Assembly: GCF_003473485.1 (NCBI RefSeq)
Contig: NC_053048.1
Coordinates: 39,614,755 to 39,678,754 of the forward strand
Source of the DNA: Medicago truncatula
Taxonomy: Eukaryota; Streptophyta; Magnoliopsida; Fabales; Fabaceae
Length of the DNA stretch: 64,000 nucleotides
Direction: 5' to 3'
Of this stretch, positions 11,235 through 22,613 are shown one piece after another. Every line of letters starts with the position of its first letter. Position 1 is the first letter of the stretch. The notes under the pieces are model-generated. The model made no database searches and was not told the origin of the DNA. It was given only the letters and a program-made list of their open reading frames with translations. The translations under genes were made by a program, and so were the position numbers.

Positions 11235-11329
11235 TTGTCTCTGTTAGCTTAACTCAGTTGGTAAGAACAACGCATAAAATATACAAGGTGGTTCGAAACC
11301 CAGACACCACCAAAAAAATAAATCAATTC
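11235..11329 (+). mobile_element. SINE with 14-bp target-site duplication
   Basis: It reads TTAGCTTAACTCAGTTGGTA (A box), GTGGTTCGAAACCC (B box), then CACCACCAAAAAAAT as the tail. Exact AAATCAATTCTAAA copies lie at 11221-11234 and 11330-11343. It is the clearest SINE in the window. Confidence 0.9.
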
Positions 11330-11343
11330 TAAACTATGATAGG

Positions 11344-12110
11344 TACGAACAAACATTAAAAAACCACACTGCTTTTCTCTTTATTATCCCTAATATCAAG
11401 TTCTACAAAACCTTTCAAATTTTACTTAAAAAAAAAAAAAAAAAACTTTCAAATTTTATCTACTTTCCAATTTTTTATTTTATTCTTTAAAAAAATTTTA
11501 GATCTCATATCTATAACTATAAGGTTTAACCCCTCAAAAAATAAACTCTAATGTTTAAATACTTTTATCCATGTACTTAACTGAACTCTTCATGCTTTTG
11601 TGCCTGTTTTTTTTAAGTGGTCTTCATAATTTTATCTTATTTTTGACAAAATAAAATTTTGTTTCATTCTTGGTTTCAATATTGTGCAAGTCCTTGGAAA
11701 ATAAATTTTTTGTTTACTCCTTATATTCAGCTAGTCATTTATGTTAGGGACTAGGTTGTGAAAAAAATACATTATAGGGACCAAAATGTAAAATTATTTA
11801 CTTTAGGGACTAAAATGTAAAATTATATACAATAGGGGCTAAAATGAAGGAAAATATATATTACAGGGACTAAAATGAAATAATATATAGTATAACTAGG
11901 GGACCAGAAAAATTATAAAGACCCAAGGGAAATAAAATAAAATAAAAACTTATAGGAACCACAAATATATTAAAGTCTTGTTTTATGAATATTTATCTTT
12001 CATTTTGTTAAGCAATACATATCCTTTACTCGCTTTTCATAATCATAAACATGAACAAATTTACAAGCTACATAGCAATAAACGAATATCTCATCTCCCC
12101 TGCTTTTTTT
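11344..12110. other. Spacer upstream of the FTa-class gene
   Basis: No gene seen. Bases 11755-11960 hold at least four direct degenerate repeats of GGGACTAAAATG, about 30-35 bases apart. Because this lies within 450 bases of the FTa-class gene it may form part of its upstream region; no regulatory site can be named. Confidence 0.45.
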
Positions 12111-12114
12111 CCTT

Positions 12115-12122
12115 TATAAATA
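12115..12122 (+). promoter_or_regulatory. Putative TATA box of the FTa-class gene
   Basis: TATAAATA lies 75 bases before the ATG at 12197, giving a leader of about 45 bases if transcription starts about 30 bases downstream. It is the only good TATA match close to the start. Confidence 0.6.
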
Positions 12123-12196
12123 AATAGCCCTAGCTCTGGGCTGGTGTTGTTGTTGTACTCAAAACCCTAAGGCAAAGTTCTGTGTAGGAGTGTGAG

Positions 12197-14417
12197 ATGG
12201 CAAGTGGTAGCAGACCGAATCCTCTTGCTGTTGGGCGTGTAATAGGGGATGTATTAGACCCCTTTGAAAGTACTATTCCTCTCTTAGTCACCTATGGTAA
12301 TAGGACTGTTACCAATGGTGGTGAGCTTAAACCTTCCCAAGTTGCTAATCAACCCCAAGTGATTATTGGCGTAAATGACCCAACAGCCCTCTACACCCTG
12401 GTAATTGCATTAGGTAGTTGCATTGTTTATATACTTAGTATATTATCACCATATTCTTTGTTTCTAATATTTAACTCGATTCTAATGCAGGTTTTGGTAG
12501 ATCCAGATGCTCCTAGTCCCAGTTACCCCAGTTTTAGGGAGTACCTTCATTGGTGAGTTATTTATAAATCACTTTGCTTACGGTTGAACATTTACGTATA
12601 TGATATTTTAGTTGAATAATATTGTAATTAACAACATCTTTCTCTCAATGGATTTTAGGATGGTGACTGATATTCCAGCAACTAATGCGGCTAGTTTTGG
12701 TATGTATGTTATAACTTATTTCCATCCATTTCATAGGCCAAAGAGTAAACCAGAATTAGAAGTTCAATGGATAATTTATTGTTAGTGATAAGGTCAACGA
12801 AAAAAATTCAAGCATAATTATTATTTCAAACTTTGTTTTATGAAAAAGCCACACTTCTATACTCTCCTAATTATAGAAGTCAGCATTTGTATTTTTTTTT
12901 TTTTAAGCAAAATAGAAATAAGATTAAAATAAAGAGGAAGTACAAGACTGGGAGACATGGACCTGACCGAGTAAATCATAAAGAAACCACCAAAAGGGTA
13001 AAAAGCAAAACTCAAAACAGCAACATCCACGAACAATCCAGCGCACCCACGTATGGACGCGAAACCGAATTGTAAAATAACATAGTTCTAGTTTTTCAAG
13101 CTTCTAAATAGGCATATGAATCGTCTATCAACACAGTCCGATTCAAGTTCCAGTAACTCCCTAAACAGCAAGTCATACACGCCCTTCCGGGCCGAACCAA
13201 TCCAATCATTGTCCAGATCGAGGGATGAACAAACGAAGGAACTCCAACACAGTCCACCACAAAGCATGAAGAAACCGCAGCAGATACAATTCTTAAGGTA
13301 CGACAAACGACAACCACCGTCAACACGGAGCATCTATACACCTAGCTCTTTCGAGCAACCTCAGGCGAACACAAGACTCGTTGAATCTTTGATCATGGGA
13401 TGCATCCAACAAATCCACGCATTGATGAAAAGAACAATAAAATCCACATCCTAAATCCAGTAAAACCAGATAAAAGATTTTCGAATAGAGTCACCGAATT
13501 TGGAACAAAACCACACCCAGTCTCAACTTCCTAAAACAAAACGTAAATAAAAGAAACTAAAACAAAAGCAGTGGTGACCAAGGCAACCATCGCTGAAAAA
13601 CGAAACAAACACCGACCGGAGCGCCGCCGAAAACAGTGTCGGAAAGCTATTATGCGAAAAGGCAGAACAGACACAAAATATCCCCTAACCTCAATCCGGC
13701 GTGAAGGAAGCAATTTGATCTCTATAGCCTTCAGATCTGAACCAAATCCGAAGAACCAAAGGAACAACAAACAACCACCAGCCAGAATCAGACAACACAA
13801 AAACCAACACAACTCAAACCTGCAAACCGACGAACGGCGGCGGAAGAGGAGAGAAACGTCGGAAGGAGGGTCGCCGGAGGAAAAAAGGGGAGAACGGTAA
13901 TGCGGCCATGAAAGGCATCGCACCACCACAGCAAGCATCTACATCGATGCGGTTGTTGTTTGGATGTGAAGGGGAGGAGAGGACGGTGATGTAGGAAGGC
14001 GGTTGTTGTTTGTAGGTGGAAACATAAAAATCATTTAATATTTTAAAATAGTTTTCATACCAAAAAAATGATTGTATGTTGAAATTTTTAAAAATAGTTA
14101 CTGTAAAAATCATTATACAATTAACAATTTAACATCTTTCTTTTTTAAAAATATATAAAGGCTAATTGTGGTTTTTATTGATATGCATAGGTAATGAGGT
14201 TGTAAGTTATGAAAAGCCACGACCCAATTTAGGGATTCATCGTTTCGTGTTTGTATTATTGCATCAACAGTGTAGACAAAGAGTCTATGCTCCGGGATGG
14301 CGACAAAATTTCAATACAAGAGAATTCATTGAATTTTACAATCTTGGATCGCCGGTTGCTGCTGTCTTCTTCAATTGTCAAAGGGAAACTGGTTCTGGGG
14401 GAAGAACCTTTAGATGA
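12197..14417 (+). CDS. FTa: FLOWERING LOCUS T-like protein, legume FTa class
   Basis: Florigen-type PEBP protein. Such proteins are made in leaf phloem, move to the shoot apex and act with 14-3-3 and FD to promote flowering. Exons: 12197-12400, 12491-12552, 12659-12699, 14191-14417, all GT-AG, 177 residues. Exons 2 and 3 are 62 and 41 bases, the canonical FT sizes. PEBP signatures DPDAPSP (72-78) and GIHR (117-120) are present. Tyr86 (in REYLHW) and Gln141 (in YAPGWRQN) are the FT-type rather than TFL1-type residues, and the end GSGGRTFR is FT-like. Oddities: the usual GGxDLR is GVNDPT, so Thr63 replaces the Arg that contacts 14-3-3, and intron 3 is 1.5 kb with a retroposon. Adjacency to an FTc-class gene suggests FTa2 of the Medicago cluster; the exact paralogue is inferred. 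Confidence 0.9.
12888..14035 (-). mobile_element. LINE-like retroposon in FTa intron 3, antisense
   Basis: GC-richer 1.1-kb block unlike the surrounding intron. On the minus strand it begins with C-rich sequence (CACCGTCCTCTCCTCCCC) like a LINE 5' region. It ends GTACTTCCTCTTTATTTTAA and then a poly-A run (poly-T at 12891-12904 on the plus strand). A diverged second copy is at 17115-18045. No RT domain remains and its open frames are not recognisable proteins. It is probably an internally deleted LINE or LINE-mobilised retroposon; no target duplication was found. Confidence 0.6.
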
Positions 14418-15857
14418 GTTAGTTTTATTACCTGAATTATAGTTTTAATGCAAGTTTAGGTAGGGAACATTAAAAAAAAAAAAAAAAAAAAAAAAGAACT
14501 AAATGTTATAGATACACATATACATACACAAGTAATGAGGATGGCTAGCATCAAGAAGTGATAAAAAAAAAAAAAAAGTCAAATTTTGAATTTGGAAGTT
14601 TTATATTTGAGTTTCGGCAGTATCCTCATGGAGAAGTAAAGTTAAATTCGTTTGAGTGTTCATTGAGCTCTATGATCTCCTTTCTTGGACTTGGTCTTTA
14701 CCCTAAAAATTTTATATCAAACAAAAAAAGGAAATGAGGGTTGCAGGTGCTGCATCATTGGTTTACTATGTTGTAAGAAGAAAAATAGTTGTTTGGACTT
14801 TGAATTATATGAAGCCCTTTTTCTTTCCTACCAATCTTTTACTCTATTTACAAGATTTATTTTACATATGGGGTTTTGTAAAAAATAAATGGCCTATACT
14901 CACTTTACAAATAATCTTAACAATTAGTAGTGCTATTAAATAAACCTACGGTTAAATATTGGGTACACAAATAATTCCAATAATTATTAATAATACAATT
15001 TCTAAAAAGTGTGCTGCTTTTTTTTTAGAGTAAAGTGTGCTGCTTGTGTTTGGAAAATAATAACATTGTTTTATTTTTATCAAAAGTAATAACATGTGCA
15101 CATCGCATAAAATGTTTACCAAGTAGTAGTATATCCTTATTACGATACTACAAAAAGACTAAAAAACAATCATCTTTTTCATAAAAATCTCTCATCTAAC
15201 CCGGTGAGTGCTAATTGCCAACTTATTTTTCTGTTTACCGTGATTTAATTATTAATCGTATATGATAAATAATAATTTTTATTTTTAAACTATTTATATT
15301 ACAGGAGATAAAACATAATTTGGTCACAATAAAGTTTTGAATGGTCACGATTTAGACAAACAATCAAAAAAGAAGGAAGAAAGAAAAATTAGAATCTGCT
15401 AGTTTTAAAAATAAATAATTGATATATAATTTTATACGTGTATGCTCAAATTATTTTATTTTGTTATGTAATCTATCAAATGCTTTTTTTTCCCTATGCA
15501 TCATTCGGTTCAAATGATTTTTTAGTAGTAGAGAGAATGAGTAAAAGTGTCATAGGAGATGTAAATTCCAAAACACCCTCCAAAACCCCAAAAGTATATA
15601 CCATATGGAGAATACTTGAACGCAGAGAATATTAGTCAACGTAATTTTGTCTTAGCTATACAACATTCAATTAGAGAGTACAAAGCGACAATTTCAATAG
15701 TATGTTCGAAAATTCGATATCAATTGTTAATAGTCTCACGTACACATATTCATGTGAAGAAGTGAGAAATTTAAATTTTAAACCTCGATGCATGTATATA
15801 ATGTCTCTTGTAGCTACTAATTGAACTACATTTATACGATCATTTTATCCTAATTTA
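14418..15857. other. FTa 3' UTR and intergenic spacer, no gene seen
   Basis: The first few hundred bases would hold the 3' UTR. A long A-run lies at 14473-14495 and another at 14563-14578. AT-rich spacer with short ORFs only; none resembles a known protein. Confidence 0.5.
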
Positions 15858-15859
15858 AT

Positions 15860-16610
15860 TTAGAGTAAATTATACTCCCCTCCCTTCAAAGATGCTTGAA
15901 TTACATTCCCCTCCCCTCTTATGTTAAAATATACACTCCTCTCCTTTGAAAAATAAAATTTATAATCTCTTCCCTTATAAGATGCTTGAATTACGACACT
16001 CTCCCTTAATAATTAACTATGTACTATACTTTAATCTATTTAAACATAAATAAATATTTTTATGATATATTTCAATTTTAAACCACCATTTAAGAAAAAT
16101 TAATTCATTTCTTTATAATTTAAATGGCAATGATAATTAAATTTAAACATTTTGCTACTGATTTTATAATTTAGAGTATAAAATTAACTTTTAAATTGTC
16201 TTTAGTAATTTTTCACATATTTTAATTTTAGTTTTGGTTGTTTATATTTTATAATAGGGTTTAAAACTACGTGTTAATGAAATTGTGAATAAAAAATAGC
16301 GAAAAATATGTATTCAATTTTTATTATACTAAAATAGACCCACAATACTATTTTTTCGAAGTGTGTTAGATTATTATTTTTTTGCTAGATTATTAAAAAT
16401 AAAATAAAAAATAATATTGAGGGAGTAAAGTGTAGATTTTAACATAAGAGAGGAGGGGAATGTAATTCAAGCTTCTCTTAGGGGAGGGGAGTGAAAAATA
16501 TTCAATTAAGTTTTGAATAAGAGGGGAGGGGAGTGTATATTTTAACATAAGAGGGGAGAGGAGTGTAATTCAAGCATCTTTGAGGAAAGGGAGTGTAATT
16601 TACTCTTTAA
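15860..16610. mobile_element. Inverted-repeat element with CTCCCCTCCC-rich arms, 0.75 kb
   Basis: The left arm begins TTTAGAGTAAATTATACTCC and the right arm ends GGAGTGTAATTTACTCTTTAA. Inside each arm the phrase GATGCTTGAATTACA or its inverse is repeated with C- or G-rich stretches. The centre is AT-rich with no ORF. Non-autonomous DNA element; superfamily not determined. Confidence 0.65.
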
Positions 16611-17114
16611 TTTATTTATTTTTTAATAAATATTTTCTATCATTTACAATTATTATAATTAAATAGCGTTTACTAAAATATTATTTTAATTAACTTAATT
16701 TTTTTAATAAATATTTTTTCTATTATTTACAATTATAATAATTAAAAATCAATTTTCTTCAAAAAAATAAATTTAATATCATTTATTAACTTGGGGGTAT
16801 TTTCATAAATTCTCATGTGCCTGAAACCCGAAGGGCATTTTAGTCAGTTCACTCTCTAATTTTATGAGTCAACAACTGTATTTCCCACTCAGCTATGATT
16901 AAGTGGGCTCATGGTTCAAATCACAAGTGATTAATATTTGCATGATAAAATTGATAGGATTAGCAAATACGACAACCAAAACTCAAGTGACCCCTATTTG
17001 TAAAGACTAAACGTATAGATAACCCTTCTTTAAATAAGTTCTCAAGGTCTAACATTGTGGATGGAAAAAAATGTGATTTAGAGGAGAAATCTCATTGTGA
17101 ATTGACATCCCATA
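16611..17114. other. Intergenic spacer, no gene seen
   Basis: AT-rich, with short near-repeats of TATTTTCTATCATTTACAAT at about 16630 and 16708. No coding or RNA feature is recognised. Confidence 0.5.
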
Positions 17115-18045
17115 TATCCTTATTTTTAGGGGAAAAAAAATGAAGAAGAAAAAAAGGAAGTGCAAGAAAACCGCAAAGGACACCCATTTAAAAGAAAACC
17201 TAAGACACCAACTACCACGGACAATTCAGTGCACCCACACGTGTGGATGCAAAACTGAATTGCAAAAAAAAAAAAAAAAAAAAAAAACGTAGTGATAGTA
17301 TTTAGAACATCTAAATAGTCGTATGACTCGTCTGCCAACATATAATCGATCCAAGTTCCAACAACTCCCTTATCAGCAAATCATAAATGCCCTTTCGTGC
17401 AAAACCAATCCAGTCGTAGTCCAGATCGAGGGATGAACAGACGACAAAACTCTAACACAATACACCAATGACACATGAAGCAAACACAATCCACCAACGA
17501 CACATGAAGCAATCACAGCAGATACATTTCTTAAGGTATGACGAAAGACAACTATTATCAACACAGAGCATCTACGCATGTAGCCTTTTTAAGCCACATC
17601 AGGCGAACATTCTAGACTTGTTGAATCCAGATAGTGGGGTGCATCCAACAAATCAGCGCCCTGATGAACAAAATTTTAGAACCCATACCTTAAATCTAGA
17701 AAAAAAAAACAAATTTAAGATTTTCAAACAAACAAAGAGCTGGAACATAGCCACCACCCAATTTCATCTTCCTAGAAACAAAACGAAAAAGAAAAATAAA
17801 AACATAAACAAGCATGTGGGAGACCTGCAACCCAGTTTGCCGGAAGCCGCCGAAAAACACCAGCAAACCCACACATAGAGGCCTCCAAACAAACAAACCC
17901 ACGACATTTAGATCACCATAACAAAGCCGAAGGACATGATTGTGTAAGGTGGTGGAGAAGGTTTGTGTTTGGTTAGAGAGAAGTCGGAGAATGATAAGGC
18001 TAGAGAGAGGATATCATCAACCCAAATATCCATGGATATTGAGAG
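17115..18045 (-). mobile_element. Second copy of the LINE-like retroposon
   Basis: It aligns over most of its length with the insert in FTa intron 3. Shared phrases are CACCCACACGTGTGGATGC (versus CACCCACGTATGGACGC), CCAGATCGAGGGATGAACA and TTCTTAAGGTA(C/T)GAC. Differences include a 22-base A-run at 17264-17286 and a small internal duplication of ATGACACATGAAGCAA near 17467 and 17497. Open frames of up to 136 codons on the plus strand are antisense shadows. Confidence 0.6.
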
Positions 18046-18889
18046 GAAATATATTAATGTAACATGCTTAAAATCACTGCTTGAACAATAAAATTTGAAC
18101 TAATGTCCTTATGATGAACACATTACATTTTTTTTTTTGTTAAGTAGTTTATTGACTAAAAATTCACATTTTTAAGGTGAATAAGTGAGGTGTTCAGGGT
18201 GTGAACTCTGACCCCTCCTTATATTATGCAATGTCTCTACCAACTGAGCTAAACTTATGGGGACAAACTCATTTCATGTTTTATTATATGTCAATTTAAG
18301 AAGACGGAAAAATTGTGTTACATTATAAGTCACTTTACAATATCGATAACATATTAATGTTTTTCCTATTATACTCTTTACTATTTATATTTTCTCTTTT
18401 AATTTTTATTTTCTATGCCATTAATGAAGAATTATTTTGTAAAATCACTCATAGTTTCTATTTTTCATACGAAATTAACTATCAATAAATTTTTTAACAT
18501 GTATCATCATAACTCAAGTTAACACGACTCTTTTACGTGTGAATGTGGCAAATTGATACATAATAAAAAATAAAAAGAGGGGTAACGATTTACGTTAACA
18601 TCCATACTAACAAAATCAATCTTGATCATTCACTTTCATTTACTATGATTTACTACTTTCATTCTAAATTATAAGTTGTTTTAAAAATAAAAATAAAAAT
18701 CTTAAAATATAAAACATCTTATAATACCAGCAATCCATTATTGTTTATTTTTCTATCATGCCTTTTAATATATATTTATCGGTCATAAATTTTTGTCTCG
18801 TGTTTCTTTTATATTTATTAGTCGCAAATCTTTATCCCATGTTATTTTAAATTGACTAGTTCAATATGAGAAATAAACAAACGATATCG
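18046..18889. other. Intergenic spacer containing one SINE
   Basis: No gene seen. Apart from the SINE at about 18128-18264 the sequence is AT-rich, with a Stowaway-like fragment (TTTCATTCTAAATTATAAG) near 18657. Confidence 0.45.
18128..18264 (-). repeat. SINE, same family as 5471-5613
   Basis: On the minus strand it reads ATAAGTTTAGCTCAGTTGGT (A box), then CAGAGTTCACACCCTG in place of the B box, and ends in a poly-A tail (poly-T at 18129-18138). It is diverged, and no target duplication is visible. Confidence 0.7.
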
Positions 18890-19812
18890 GTGACATTTAA
18901 TATGGGAAAGGGAAATCCTTTCCCATCATAGGAAATTTTTTTTGGATCATTAGATCAAGTTAGAAACATAATATTATCATAGTCTCTCAACACTATATTT
19001 TACAACATCTTCCACCACCATCCTGTTCTTCTGTTTTTCTTCAACCATGTGCAACTAACTAACACAATCCCACCGGATTCTCGTCGGAGACAAAATATAC
19101 ATCGTTTTGTAATTCATGATTCATCATTCTATCATTTAATTATAACCCTCTGAAACAAAAACTAACAAGAACTATAATTATATCATTTAATTATATATAA
19201 CTTTTACATACCACCGATACCAGATTTGTTTATTATAGAACTGTTTTTGATTTGGAATCAAGACAGCATTTGATTTTTGTTAGCTCAATAAAGAAATAGA
19301 ACAAAAATACTCAATAAAGATTGTTTACTCCTAAATATAATCAAAGGCTGTTTTTTATTTACAAATTACATACCACCGATGTGTTATTGAGTATTCCTCT
19401 TTAGTTTAGTTTGAGATTGTAATTTGTAATTGTTGTTTTTACATTGAAATTTGCTATTTTTGTTGCAACAGGATCTAATGAACAACTTTAAATCGAAAAT
19501 TTTTTGAACTAAATGTTAGCTTTTAGTGTTTTATTGTAAGATTTATAAAGGTTCTTAATCAGTTGAATAATATATTTATGGATGTAATAAGGGGGATAAA
19601 GTTGTGAGGTTTGGGAGGGCGGTGCTGGTGGTGAAGTTCATGTTGCTGGCGGGTGAGTGAGGACATGGAAGAGAGACAAGGGTGATGGAATAGTGTAAAA
19701 TAATATAGTATTGAGAGACTATGATAATATTATGTTCTTTACATGATCAAATGGTCCAAAAAAACTTTCCTATGGTGGGAAACAACTCCCCATTCCCATG
19801 CTAAACCCCACC
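18890..19812. mobile_element. Inverted-repeat element, GGTTTAGCATGGG family, copy 2
   Basis: The right end CCCATGCTAAACCCC mirrors a left end CATTTAATATGGG. Inner arms carry TCATAGGAAATTTTTTTTGG on the left and the inverse around AACTTTCCTATGG on the right, then ATAATATTATCATAGTCTCT and its inverse. End sequences and arms match the element at 7854-8642. No transposase ORF is present. Confidence 0.65.
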
Positions 19813-20222
19813 ACCAAAACGACAGATAAAACAAGGTTATTCTGGGACGACAAATTCACCAAACAGAAACCTATATCTACATGGAAAAAAAGCCATCTAA
19901 ATAGATCGAAAGAGGAAGAAAAAGATGAAAATTGGTGATTGTTGGTTAAAAATTATCCAAAGCCACTCACTCAATAATAAAATGATGGAGAGAATTTAGA
20001 TACAAAAGCTGTGTCGGTTTATTGAAAATGACGACATTCTTATTTTATTTTTTTTGTCAAAATATTTTCTTATTATCATCATTATTTTAAAATATTTTGT
20101 TAATTTTGGTGAATTGTCTCCTCATTCCTCAGTACTCATTCAAGTGAGTGAGGGGACTAGGCACTTTTTGCATTAAAGTTTTGAATATAATGAAATGCTA
20201 GAGAGAGAGTCATGGAGACATA

Positions 20223-20609
20223 TTTTTAAAAAGGTTTAAATACTTTTTTGATCCCTTAACTTGATTTTAAGTATTGGTTTGGTCCCATAAATAATAAAAA
20301 AATCTGTTTAGGTCCCTTAACTTTATTTAAAGTATGAGTTTGGTTCTTTATGTTAATTTAATTCAAAAAAACGTTAAGTTTTGGTCCCTTAACTTATTTC
20401 ATTAGTATTAGTTTGGTCTCTTATCTTATTTAATTAGTATTAGTTTAGTCCCTAAATTTAATGTTTTTTTTTAATTAAATTAATAAAAAGGATCAAACTA
20501 ATACCTTAAAATTAAGTGACCTAAACGGATTTTTTTATTATTTATGGGACCAAATCGATACTTGAAATCAAATTAAGAGACCAAAATAGCATTAAGCCTT
20601 TTTAAAAAA
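20223..20609. mobile_element. Inverted-repeat element with GGTCCCTTAACTT arms, 0.39 kb
   Basis: The left arm begins TTTTTAAAAAGGTTTAAATA and the right arm ends TTAAGCCTTTTTAAAAAAT. The arms are complementary for about 120 bases, including GGTCCCATAAATAATAAAA and its inverse. Several direct repeats of TTGGTCCCTTAACTT lie in the left half. There is no ORF. Confidence 0.7.
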
Positions 20610-20739
20610 TTGGGTGTGATACTTGGCTTGACAAGCTCTCGTCTCGACTCATCTGTGAGCAAAATCTAAAGTTTTCATCTTCAAAGTTGTACTTTTATGT
20701 TTTAGCCATGCCCATAAAGTGTGTGTATACGGGTAATTA

Positions 20740-21034
20740 CTCCCTCCATCCTTATATATAAGATCCTTTTGCCAAAATTACGGGAATTAAGATAGTGGAT
20801 ATTTGTATTAAAGTTGTTTGTAATCACTATTGTTTTTACAATTTTATCCTTTAAGAAAGAAGGTTAGTTTATGTTTTCAACATGTTATTTATTGTTGATT
20901 GAAGAAAAAGATGTATAATAAATAGGGGCATGTATGTAAAGAAATAATTAATGTAGTTGGAAATAACAAAGGGATCTTATAAAAAGGGACAAAAAAAATT
21001 CTCAAAAGGGTCTTATAATTAGGGACGGAGGGAG
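20740..21034. mobile_element. Stowaway MITE with TA target duplication
   Basis: Terminal inverted repeats are CTCCCTCCATCC on the left and GGGACGGAGGGAG on the right, the classical Stowaway ends, flanked by TA at 20738-20739 and 21035-21036. It is 295 bp, with GATCTTATAAAAAGGG near the right end as in other Tc1/Mariner-derived MITEs. The antisense 60-codon frame inside it is not a gene. Confidence 0.9.
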
Positions 21035-21060
21035 TACATCTTAAAGTGTGGATTGTTAAA

Positions 21061-21345
21061 TATTCCTTCATAAAAATTAACGGATGTCTTCTAGCAATTC
21101 ATATAGACATTTGTTAAAAGGCACATACTAGTTTTTATAAATATGTTTTTTAACAAATTATAGTTAAAAAGTGGATAAATATAAAAGGCACATACTAGTT
21201 TTTATAAATGTGTTTTTTTAGCAAATTATAGTTAAAAAGTGGATAAATACATCTTAAATAGTGAGTTGCTAAAAGACTCTTTCATAATTACTCAAAAAAA
21301 AATTTGACTTCTTCATAAAAATTAATGGGTGTCTTCTAGCGAATT
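21061..21345. mobile_element. MITE-like element with internal tandem duplication
   Basis: The outer ends TTCATAAAAATTAACGGATG and TTCATAAAAATTAATGGGTG are direct rather than inverted copies. A 66-base unit beginning AAAGGCACATACTAG occurs twice back to back (about 21117-21182 and 21183-21248). It is related in motif to the element at 1468-1735. Confidence 0.5.
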
Positions 21346-22276
21346 TCATATATGTATGTGTGTGTGTATTTTGTGATCAAAAAGGGGCTTAAACACCAAA
21401 CATAAACTAAAGGTGTGTTTAGATGAAGGGTTTAGGAGGGGAAAGGAGAGTTTACTTTTCTTTTTTAAATTACGAATATTATAAAATACTTTTTAAAAAG
21501 TTAACATATTAACATGATAAACACTCATATCATCTTTCAATTAAACTTAATTTATTTTAGAAACGGATTCCGAAAATACTTTTTGACGTGTTCTATTTAT
21601 CACTCATGTAAGGCTACGTTACAAAATAGAGATAGTAAGGATACTTTAGTTCGTGCATCTAGAAAATTCTTGACACATTAAGGTTGTAATGGTTATTATT
21701 ACTATTTAATACTTCGTCCTTTTACAACTCTAGTGTCGCGTTTTGACATGTTAAGAAATTGAATGCAATAATCATTAGATATAACATTTTTATTAAATTA
21801 CCTTTATTTTAGTAAGAGAAAGACAAATTTAGTTACATTGGAAATTGAGAGAGAGAAAAACTGAAGTATTTATTAAGGACAAGGTTGAAAAAAAAAATTA
21901 AAATTGTATTGGAAATATAAAGTGACATTCATTTTAAAACAAAATTGTTTTTTCCTAAAGTGACACTCATTGTTAAATGGAGGAAGTGGTATTCTTGAAA
22001 GTTCTATAACATCGATTTCTAGAAAGTTCCTGAAGTCAGAAATATGTTATGCATGTGAAATTTCGAAAGAGTTTCAGCTGCATGGTTTAACTGTTATCAT
22101 CAACAAACATTGAGAACGCCAACATTGATGGCTCCTCCTAGCATTTTTAGACACATCTAGTTGAAACACACGAGACTCCGATAGTAATGACAACATCTTT
22201 CATTATACAACATATTGACATGAGGTTACATGACATCATTAATCAAGTCTCTAAATTCTTAAGAAAAAAAAATGTA
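21346..22276. other. Intergenic, decayed Stowaway-like element inside
   Basis: No gene seen. A degenerate Stowaway-like element may span about 21711-21990: left end CTTCGTCCTTTTAC, right end AAATGGAGGAAGTGG, with AGTGACACTCAT near the right end. Confidence 0.4.
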
Positions 22277-22613
22277 AGGTGTGTTTGATTTGCTAAAAAA
22301 TGAAGGACAGGACAAAACTCTAGTTGTCCATTGTTTGATTTGTAAAATTGTTTCAGGTACCGGATAAACTGGAGGCAAGGGACAGGACAAAAACTCATAT
22401 TTTTGTCCTTCACCAAACCACAACACAACTTTTTGTCTCACGTACAAGTTGTCTGAAATACCAAAATAGCATTTTGTCCCTCAAAAATCGTATAAAACAA
22501 AAAATTACTCAATGCCATAAAAAATTTGTCATGTGTTGTTCTGCCTTGTGTTGTACTGTTCTATCTTGTACTGTTCTGTCCAGTACTTGCTGTTTTGCAA
22601 ACCAAACACACTT
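22277..22613. mobile_element. Tourist-like MITE, TAA flanks
   Basis: The left terminus GGTGTGTTTGATTTGC and the right terminus GCAAACCAAACACACTT are inverted repeats. TAA lies immediately outside both ends (22274-22276 and 22614-22616), as expected of PIF/Harbinger-type elements. The inner arms repeat GGACAGGACAAAA and TTTTGTCC. The open frames here are not genes. Confidence 0.7.

Noticed and set aside
11235..11329. A tRNA gene
   Set aside because: A- and B-box sequences are present, but there is no acceptor-stem pairing, and a poly-A tail and target duplication show a SINE.
13531..13938. Open frame of 135 codons on the minus strand inside FTa intron 3
   Set aside because: It lies in the retroposon, has no recognisable domain, and overlapping frames of similar length exist on the other strand. 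Long frames here reflect GC-richer sequence, not a gene.
17468..17878. Plus-strand frame of 136 codons
   Set aside because: It is antisense to the second retroposon copy and has a frame-disrupted counterpart in the first; composition is odd (His, Gln, Lys rich) without domains.
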